The notes under the pieces were generated by a model. That model made no database searches. It was given only the letters and a program-made list of their open reading frames with translations, and was not told the origin of the DNA. Below are positions 20,563-26,851 of a DNA stretch of 26,851 nt, piece by piece; the stretch's first letter is position 1, and every line of letters begins with the position of its first letter. Source of the stretch: Mnemiopsis leidyi. Lineage: Eukaryota > Ctenophora > Tentaculata > Lobata > Bolinopsidae. Position numbers and translations under genes: made by a program. The stretch lies in assembly GCA_000226015.1 (NCBI GenBank), contig JH153980.1:25745-52595 (forward strand), read 5' to 3'.

Positions 20563-21279
20563 TTCTCAATTCTTACCTCTACTGCTTGATTTTTCACAAT
20601 TGTTCATCATTGGAACCGCCGCTCGCGTTTGTCGCTGTGAACCTGCGTAGTTGATTCTTATTAAAAGCAAGTTTTTAGTTCAAGACAATTTTTTACATGT
20701 TGCTGTGAAGAAACTTTAAATAACTTTACATCCAACTTCAAATGATAAAACTTTGAGGGTTACGCAGTATCATACTGAAGCTACATCTAAGTTCCACGAA
20801 ATAGCGATAATAGAGAGAACAGTAGACCAGTAATGCTTAGAGCTGTTAGGTGTAGGAAACATAGTAAAGATGTCAAAGGAGAGGAGGGGAGAAGAAAGAG
20901 TAGAGAATAGAAAAGACAATGAAATTAGAGGGTCTGATTCTGTAAAAGTGCGAAGAAGACAGATATTGACTCGAATAATCCTCGAGAGAAGATAGCATTG
21001 GTTTTTAGAATTTTGGTGGTTTTTCTCTCTCGATTATTTAATTTTAACTTCAATTAAAAAAACTCTGACTTAAAATAATTTGAATTCAAAATTACTTCAA
21101 ATTTGTGCCATAAGCTTGATTTTCATGAGAATTAACTAACTCTTCACCCTATGATCTTTTCCCTTGCCGACTAAAGTACTAATCCTTTACCCACACAGAC
21201 AAGAAAACGATTGATTTTAAATAATCTTTCATTTGAAAATACAATGATGTGCAATGCTCAAGTTTCCAGACTAGAATTT
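20563..21279. other. Diverged spacer of unit B; no gene seen
   Basis: Part aligns loosely with 17890-18180 (shared words such as gtaaaagtg, ttagaatt, ggtggttttt). A purine-rich stretch (20870-20930) is private to B. No coding frame. Confidence 0.4.
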
Positions 21280-21600
21280 CTAGTAGAAGCGGCACCCGTG
21301 TCCGGTGATACACCGCCACGTCCGGTTGATGTAATCTGCCACCACCCCCGGTATCTTTTCAGTCAGGATTCCAGCATCTGCACCGTCCTGTTGGTAGTTT
21401 AGCCTCACTTTAAGATCTCCGAGCTTAAACTTGGAAATACCATATCCGTCCTCACATTCAGCCTCATCCTCACACATTTGACAATCACAGTAATTGTTGC
21501 ATATCCAGTACTCATGAATAGTTTCTCCATCGTCACATTGCAATTCTGCTTGTCCGTATGTTACCATGGCAACCAGGATCATCAGTAGAAATACCTTCAT
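21280..21600 (-). CDS. Secreted cysteine-rich peptide with LDLa-like domain, copy B
   Basis: 106 residues, the same length as copy A with no gaps. The signal peptide MKVFLLMILVAMVTYGQA is followed by LQCDDGETIHEYWIC, whose Ile and Trp sit at the usual LDLa positions, then the acidic module CNNYCDCQMCEDEAEC and the constant segment EDGYGISKFKLGDLKVRLNY. The C-terminal third (from QQD to GCRFY) shares little with A beyond cysteines, one tryptophan and a few residues. All eight mature cysteines are conserved. The leader agrees with A for the 21 bases before the ATG (accaacaaactccagcaaaa and one g), right after an AG. Same unknown function as A. Confidence 0.8.
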   Translation of the reverse strand: MKVFLLMILVAMVTYGQAELQCDDGETIHEYWICNNYCDCQMCEDEAECEDGYGISKFKLGDLKVRLNYQQDGADAGILTEKIPGVVADYINRTWRCITGHGCRFY

Positions 21601-21674
21601 CTTTTGCTGGAGTTTGTTGGTCTGGAGATGAAAATAAGACTTGAAAGTGTCCTTGAACTAATGAACTGGCTTGC

Positions 21675-21682
21675 TATTTATA
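21675..21682 (-). promoter_or_regulatory. TATA box of secreted-peptide gene B
   Basis: TATAAATA on the minus strand at the same spacing as in copy A (about 75-82 bases from the ATG). Confidence 0.7.
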
Positions 21683-21735
21683 CATAAATTCTATAGGCCA
21701 CCTGCACTGAACCATCACCATAATCTACTGTGCTC

Positions 21736-21825
21736 TATTGTTTATAGATCACGTAATAATTCTTTAGGTTTAGTTTTTTTCCACCACCGACCCGACTCGG
21801 GCTTATAATTTGTTTGCACGTGCAC
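21736..21825 (-). promoter_or_regulatory. Conserved upstream block of gene B
   Basis: Counterpart of 18721-18797: ctattgtttatagatcacgt, accgacccgactcgggct and tttgtttgcacgtgcact retained. Confidence 0.5.
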
Positions 21826-22030
21826 TATTTTCTTTTTCCCCGCAGAAGTAATATAAGACTCTTCTGAAATTTTTTCTCCAATGTTCCCTCATAGATGGAG
21901 ATCCCTTGTTCGCTTACAAGACACGTGTTTTTACTTATTGTTTTGTGATTTAGCAGAGCGACTGTTGGTCTTTGTGTGTAAAAGAGGGTAGAAGTTTTTA
22001 CCTCAATGATTTAAGGCAAGGTTGGAGAAT
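21826..22030. other. Insertion in unit B relative to A
   Basis: Unit A passes directly from gcacgtgcactttc to taccaccaggtgta. Unit B has about 190 extra bases between the same landmarks. No terminal repeats or coding content recognised. Confidence 0.45.
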
Positions 22031-22337
22031 TTCCACTGTTCTACCAGCAGGTGTTATAGTTGACCACCTAAGTTTCACAATAGCTCGTTTCATGCGGCGC
22101 AGCTTGCAGAGCATTCAGCAGCTGAGTACCCAGAAATTGTAGAACACGACTTGATGCTAGAAGCACAGTTTAGAAGTTTGGGAGCAGCGAACAACATATA
22201 AATATACAGTGGATCAGCCGGGTGGAAATAAAGGAGTTATGCGGCCTTAACAAGGCATAAGGTGGTTAGCAATTTGAGAGATTTTGGTAGTATAGTGAGG
22301 TTAGCAGGTCGTCGTGGTCGTCGTGTCTCACGTCCAA

Positions 22338-22487
22338 TTTTAGTGGAAAACGATAGTTTCAACCCTAACAATAATAAAAATATTAAAATCGCAGAGATAG
22401 ATCGAATTAAAATTTCGTTTGTCGGAACAATTACGGTTAGAATTATTTTTATATAAAGTAGGAATCCCACCGCCATAGTAGTGGTCA
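22338..22487 (-). repeat. Dispersed repeat, copy 2 (inverted)
   Basis: On the minus strand reads ctatggcggtgggattccta, ttctaaccg, tgcgatttta, gttgaaactatcg, attggacgt: the same order as 19407-19556. The two copies face each other across unit B. Confidence 0.6.
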
Positions 22488-22906
22488 GTGGTGTTACTTC
22501 CCGCTTCAAGGAAATGTTCCTTGTCCACCCCATCCTTCTTCTCATCTCTCACATTTTCCTTCAACCCGCCACCCTTCTCGCTTCTTCTTTCTTCTCTCTT
22601 CTTTCTTCTCTCTTACTTCCAATTCTTGGTTCACGTGTCTGTATTGTGTACAGACTAATTCTCTTTTGAAGAAAACTTAATTTGTTGAATGACATGTGTG
22701 TAACATTGGTTGGTGTCAATCATAAATTTAAGGCGGGCATAGGTAGCCAGCTTCAATGTTCGGGATAGCTACTTGCAACGCCTGAACCTAATGCTTCAGA
22801 CTAACACAAGTGCGAGTAAGCAGGTAGATAAATCATGCTAGGCATGTGACATCAATCACGGTAGTCAATAGGTGTTGTAAATATGGCCTTCTTTGATACT
22901 TTTATA
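22488..22906. other. Spacer before the NAGPA-like gene; no gene seen
   Basis: Contains a pyrimidine tract of cttctt/ctctt repeats (about 22576-22620), which gives spurious open frames. No RNA gene or promoter motif is clear. Confidence 0.4.
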
Positions 22907-25073
22907 ATGAATAGGACGATGAAAGTCGTGATGATCATTTTGTTGTTCCAACAAGTGAAAAATGCATTTAATCTGACGTTTCGAAAAATATTCCATTTTT
23001 CATATTCATAGCTCAAATTAATTATCTAATAGTAGTTGTTGAAAGTATACTTTCATTATAAAGGTAGTATAGTCAAAGGTAGTATAGTCAATAGATATCT
23101 AGAAATAACGAGCATAGGGATAAGAAAGGACTAAATGGAAAATTACAATTCTTCTGGGGCGACCCGGGAGGAGACTGGTGATTTTATCACCTCGATTTAC
23201 GCTGAAGGAACGCTACAATCCCTCAGGTGACAGAACAAAACTCGGAAAACGCTCCTTTACGAGTGAAGACGTTCGAAGATGACATCCCCGGCTCCTCTCC
23301 CCACCGCTTCGCGTACGGTCACGTGGCTGTAGTGGCCAGCCCACGTGACACGCTTTCTGTTTACGAGCCTGACATTCAGGGTACGTGGTTTGTCTTGCAA
23401 TCAATCAATGAAAATTAAGTAATCAGTAGTTATCAACTGTATAAACACAATCAATACGCGCAACTTGAATTTTCATTTGAAGTTGGATTTGATCTTGTCG
23501 GACTAGGGGATTTGGGTTGTCTGAAAATAAGTGTTTACCCGTGTCACGTGACTTCTGACCAGTGTCTCTACCCTGTGTAAGTGTGTAACATGACCCCCCC
23601 CCCCGTCATATGTGGACGACCCCTGACCGTGTTACCGGCAGGATCCTGCACGGCGGAACACACCACACAACACTTCCTGTCTGACTCAGCTCCGCTGCAC
23701 AACTGTATTTACGCCACTAACGCTGGTTTCTTTAACCTTACTACGGGCAACTGTCTGGGAAATTTGTACAGTGATGGACGCTTAGTTGTCAATGGTTCGT
23801 ACACTTTTCTTTTTAGTTAGTTTATAGTTCATCATTTGTTCTCAAATCGCCTTATTATCGAATAACCAGCTTAGTATCTCTTGTGCAGAGTGCTGCATCT
23901 TAGTAACCAATATGTTAAAATTCTTGGCATTGAAAAGTGTAGATAACACATGAAACTGGGTCCATACTTCAAAATAAAGTACCGCTATGTTAAGCTCAGG
24001 GTATAATGAATCCTAACTTCGGTATTCTACGTAACGGATCTATCGTGGTGGGATACTTGACAGAGGAGCATATTGTCAACCTAGACTGGGTAAACTTGGT
24101 GCAGGGGATCATCTGGCTCGTCCGGCAAGGCAAGGTATGTCCGGTATTTGTGTCCGGCAAGGTAGGGTATATACTGTTCTTGTGTCCGGCAAGAAATTGT
24201 ACGTCCGGTGTTTGTGTGCGGAAAAGTGTGTCCGGAAGATGTGTCCGACAAGACAATGTCCAGTGTCCGGCAAGGTATGTTCGGCATATGTGCCTAGCAA
24301 TATGTGTCCGGTGTTTCCGGTTTTTGTGTCCGAAATGATATGTCTGATATCTCTATCTGTCCATGTCTTGGCCTGATTCCGTTTACGATTCTAGAGTAAC
24401 ATTTTCTCCTCTCTGAGGTATATTTTCATTGATTTGTTTTTATCGCTAGAAAAAAAGTTTCTCACACGTTTATTGTATAGAACTACGTGAACGATGCGAT
24501 GCAGATGGAATGTGACGATTTGCAGACGACAGGGGACATGGAGAGGTTTGTCAGCACGAACTCTGCCCGAACTGCTATCGGACATGACAAGGACGGGAAT
24601 GTCCTACTTTTACACGTGGAAGGGAAGACCTACTCACCGCGCGGGTACGAGATTATGTTTAACTTACTTTCTTTTTTCCTTCCTTATTTTGACTCACAGA
24701 TATTTGCTCACTGCTGATTTTCTTAAAAATAGAAGGGATATACCCGAGCAATTTACTTTATTAGATTTTAAAAATCGCGATTGTCATCTGTGTCCTAAAA
24801 CAAACCATTTATCTCCACGGAAAGCTGTGCCACACTTCTCGAACGTTTTGACGCGGTTTTCTTCATTTAACTTCTTCAGAAGAATTGAAGTTTTCGATTA
24901 TCCAAACTTTTTAAATTTAACCTAAAAACCCTTATTTGTTGCAGAATAAATTTGCGGGAGTTTGCGGACCTGCTGATAGTGCACGGTTTTGTAAACGCAG
25001 TTAACCTGGACGGTGGGAGTAGCACTACGGTTTATTACAACAACTCTATAATTAACTACCCTTCTGAGCATTG
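22907..25073 (+). CDS. NAGPA: NAGPA-like 'uncovering enzyme' (phosphodiester glycosidase), 3' end missing
   Basis: Removes GlcNAc from GlcNAc-phospho-mannose on lysosomal enzymes in the trans-Golgi, exposing mannose 6-phosphate. Exons: proposed 22907-22954 (signal peptide, MNRTMKVVMIILLFQQ), 23227-23380, 23642-23794, 23995-24134, 24481-24644, 24945-25073. Hallmarks in order: GHVAVVASPRDTLSVYEP, TNAGFFNLTTGNCLGNLYSD, NPNFGILRNGSIVVGYLTEE, GIIWLVRQGK, STNSARTAIGHDKDG and VNAVNLDGGSSTTVYYNNS, ending at YPSEH plus a split codon and donor gtatgt. Phases agree at all junctions; exon 4 requires the weak acceptor ttaag at 23994, and exon 1 is inferred. The EGF-like, membrane and tail parts expected next are not found before the window ends. 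Catalytic residues appear intact. Confidence 0.85.
23594..23604 (+). repeat. Poly-C tract (11 C)
   Basis: Homopolymer in NAGPA-like intron 2, upstream of the exon 3 acceptor. Confidence 0.9.
24127..24330 (+). repeat. Degenerate minisatellite resembling the NAGPA exon 4 splice donor
   Basis: About ten variants of a tgtccggcaaggtatg-like unit start at the exon 4/intron 4 junction. The junction word caaggtatgt (24131-24140) recurs exactly at 24271-24280, and caaggtaggg appears near 24159. Reading through from exon 4 stays open to 24338, giving a Cys/Val/Arg-rich frame. The repeat therefore carries several donor-like copies. Confidence 0.7.
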
Positions 25074-25290
25074 GTATGTTTTGTAGGGTGATGTTTTTAT
25101 TCGCACTGTTTCGGCTTGCGATTTTGAAGTTGCTTTAGACGCCTTTAGAGGAAGTTTTAAGCAATTAAAGTGTCGCGTTTGGATTCCGGGCAGCCCCTGC
25201 CGGGGCCGCATCCGGGGCAGCCCCTCATATCATTCATGTCTTCCGCGCGTTACGTCTACTCGCTCCTTAATTAATGCATACCAATCACCC
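25074..25290. other. Intron or 3' flank of the NAGPA-like gene with a GC-rich palindromic patch
   Basis: At 25186-25225 the word ccgggcagcccct occurs twice (second copy ccggggcagcccct) around ccggggccgc, forming an imperfect hairpin. The rest is featureless. Confidence 0.45.
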
Positions 25291-25292
25291 AT

Positions 25293-25440
25293 TATAACCA
25301 TGGAATTCCGAGGAGCTATCATAACATATCTAATCTAACCAAATTTATGGTATGGTCGTTCTGTAAATTAGGGGACGGCCCCGGATTTGCATTTTTGTGC
25401 TGTTATGATTAATGATAGCTCCGTACACGTTAACCATGAT
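25293..25440. mobile_element. Second MITE-like element with about 35-bp inverted ends
   Basis: Left end tataaccatggaattccgag followed by gagctatcataaca; right end, read on the minus strand, tcatggttaacgtgtacgga followed by gagctatcattaatcataaca. Arms match imperfectly with a 5-base gap. About 75 bases lie between them. No coding capacity and no clear target-site duplication. Unrelated in sequence to the 5035/19832 family. Confidence 0.55.
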
Positions 25441-25937
25441 ACTGATGTCTGCATCTATGATCATGTAGATTGTAGAAGTGTGTAAAATGTAATGTGTCCC
25501 CTACACTGAATTTCACAAATATTGAAGAGGATCGAGCTGAAACACGCAAAAACTCAAGTATTGCCGTTTCAGTCCGGACAAACGGATTTTTCACCAAAAT
25601 TTTTCAGTGAACGTAACAACCTTACTCGGGATTATTATGACTGGGACAAAGTTACGGGTTTTGCAGGGGATTTTGCCATATTTTCCCCTTTTTTTATTTT
25701 TACCGGCCATAATAAATACCGGTAACTTTTATTGCTGAAAATCCTTAAATCACTTCAAAACACGTTTTGAAAATAGAATAGAATGTTCGACAAGAAGAAA
25801 AAAAACGCTATTTTTTCTCAACTATTCGCTTAAAATAAATACAATTCACTTTGCCTGACTGTAATACTAAATACTTATTTGTTATAGATTATCATAATTC
25901 AATTTTGGTATTTTGGAAATTGACCAAAACGTTCCTT
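25441..25937. other. AT-rich DNA; no gene seen
   Basis: Open frames such as 25522-25725 lack any recognisable domain. A small inverted pair taccggccataataaataccggta lies at 25701-25725. Confidence 0.4.
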
Positions 25938-26210
25938 TCGGCGGACTCTGGCGGATCCGCCGCGTATTCCGCCTGCGAGTCCGCCAAGTCCGATCGGATC
26001 CGCCATCATGGATCAACTCGCAGACAGTCCGCCAAAATTTTGTCCGCCAACCAGTCTTAAAGCTAAGATCTGCGAGTTGGCGGAATAGTTCAGCCGAAAA
26101 AAGTTGGCAGAACTATAAATCCGCCGCGAAATAAGTCCAAGCAATAACTGTTTGCTGATTCCGCTGCGGACTAATTCCGCCGTTTGTGGATTAGGGTTAG
26201 GGTTCCGCCT
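25938..26210. repeat. TCCGCC/GGCGGA-rich repeat cluster
   Basis: At least a dozen copies of tccgcc or ggcgga in both orientations at irregular spacing in otherwise AT-rich DNA. A perfect 10-bp inverted repeat, aactcgcaga (26015-26024) against tctgcgagtt (26069-26078), could form a stem. Probably a folded noncoding repeat. Confidence 0.6.
26191..26204 (+). repeat. Two telomere-type units (TTAGGG x2)
   Basis: ttagggttagggtt at the edge of the GGCGGA cluster. Only two units, so this may be chance. Confidence 0.5.
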
Positions 26211-26351
26211 CTAATAGCGTATCTTTTTGAAATTTACTCACTAAGTTGTTCAAAGTGCTATAACCACGGCGTTTATCCATGTTTTCTAGACTTGGATTCG
26301 ACCATTGTACTATTTTAAAAGTTTTGTAGTATGCATCGATTAATCAGCTTT

Positions 26352-26357
26352 TTTATT
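26352..26357 (-). terminator. Possible minus-strand poly(A) signal
   Basis: AATAAA on the minus strand. DNA from here to 26851 has no recognisable minus-strand coding frame, so it could be the 3'UTR of a gene or element lying to the right. Confidence 0.25.
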
Positions 26358-26851
26358 GAAATCTTTCAATTATTATCATCATCAGTGTATTACAATATCA
26401 ATTGTAAACAGAATTTGAAAAAAGGACTTAAGGAATCAAGAAATGCCTTGACAAGAGAACAACGATGATAACAATCAGGGGACAGTCAGGGGTGACCAGT
26501 CACAAGAGGAAGGATGGACTATGAGTTAATGTTGCGACCTTTATAGGCATTTCCAGGTTAAGTGTTACTGGTCACAACTCTGAATCTGATGCAATTGAAG
26601 TTGTACAAATAGATTTAAAAATATTTTTGGTAATAATTATTATGTGTACTACTTTGAACCATATTAACTATTTCATAAAAAGTGGCTGGTATCCAAGAGG
26701 TGAAAAATAAAAACAACTGAAATTGAAAATATTATACAGAATGAGAAAAATGAATTCAGATAAACTCTGCTGTTTGCTCCAATAGTCTTCTCTAGTAAAT
26801 ATGAGACAACGGTTATAATATGGGAACCCAAGAGCAGAGAGCTGAGTGGGC
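26358..26851. other. Right-end DNA; no gene seen
   Basis: No domain-bearing frame on either strand. The stretch 26440-26560 is less AT-rich than its surroundings and may be a repeat tail, but nothing identifies it. Confidence 0.35.

Larger units (their letters stand above)
20234..22200 (+). repeat. Tandem duplication unit B
   Basis: Direct copy of unit A. Longer than A mainly because of extra sequence in the spacer and an insertion of about 190 bases upstream of the peptide gene (about 21830-22030). Confidence 0.85.

Noticed and set aside
22284-22310. tRNA-like A box (ggtagtatagtgaggttag)
   Set aside because: No B box (ggttcgaatcc) or acceptor-stem pairing at the right distance; the word ggtagtatag also recurs at 23062-23090 without any tRNA context.
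22237-22545. 102-codon minus-strand frame with a hydrophobic middle
   Set aside because: It lies over the dispersed repeat copy 2; copy 1 reads open only for a short stretch in the matching frame, so it does not behave like a conserved protein.
24127-24330. CRISPR-like array
   Set aside because: Units are degenerate and nearly contiguous with no unique spacers, in an intron of an animal gene; it is a minisatellite.
26191-26204. Interstitial telomere
   Set aside because: Only two TTAGGG units; not enough to infer a telomere or fusion point.

Overview
This is animal nuclear DNA. The genes are eukaryotic, several have GT-AG introns, and the set (COPS5, RNF10, RPS5, MED23, a Rubicon-family gene, UBA52, nucleoside diphosphate kinase, NAGPA) is typical of metazoans. 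Noncoding DNA is AT-rich and intergenic gaps are short (about 0.25-1.3 kb). The species cannot be named from the sequence; a compact-genome invertebrate, possibly early-branching, fits best.

Layout. (1) 1-414: C-terminal piece of a retroelement GIY-YIG endonuclease, minus strand, running off the left edge. (2) 632-17323: seven genes, all on the plus strand. COPS5, RNF10, RPS5 and MED23 have uninterrupted coding regions (MED23 is one 4.1 kb reading frame). Then come a Rubicon homolog of about 11 exons, UBA52 in 3 exons and NDK in 3 exons. Nearly every start codon has a 3' splice-acceptor-like AG 0 to about 145 bases upstream, which suggests spliced-leader trans-splicing or 5'UTR introns. (3) About 17362-22207: a direct tandem duplication (unit A about 17362-18972, unit B about 20234-22200). 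Each unit holds a minus-strand gene for a 106-residue secreted peptide with an altered LDL-receptor class A domain, its TATA box and upstream block. (4) Between and around the units lie a hairpin MITE, an inverted dispersed repeat and a 15-bp tandem repeat. (5) 22907-25073: most of a NAGPA-like gene (catalytic domain, 6 exons), interrupted by a minisatellite that resembles its own exon-intron junction. (6) 25074-26851: repeat-rich DNA without a recognisable gene.

Functional threads. The plus-strand cluster is housekeeping. It contains several protein-turnover and ribosome-quality genes: the COP9 deneddylase, the 40S-directed ubiquitin ligase RNF10, a 40S protein (uS7) and the ubiquitin-eL40 precursor. 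It also has Mediator, autophagy/endosome control and NTP metabolism. I see no prokaryote-style system. The most unusual content is the pair of secreted peptides: a near-identical core is flanked by segments in which almost every codon is changed at the amino-acid level while all eight cysteines are kept.
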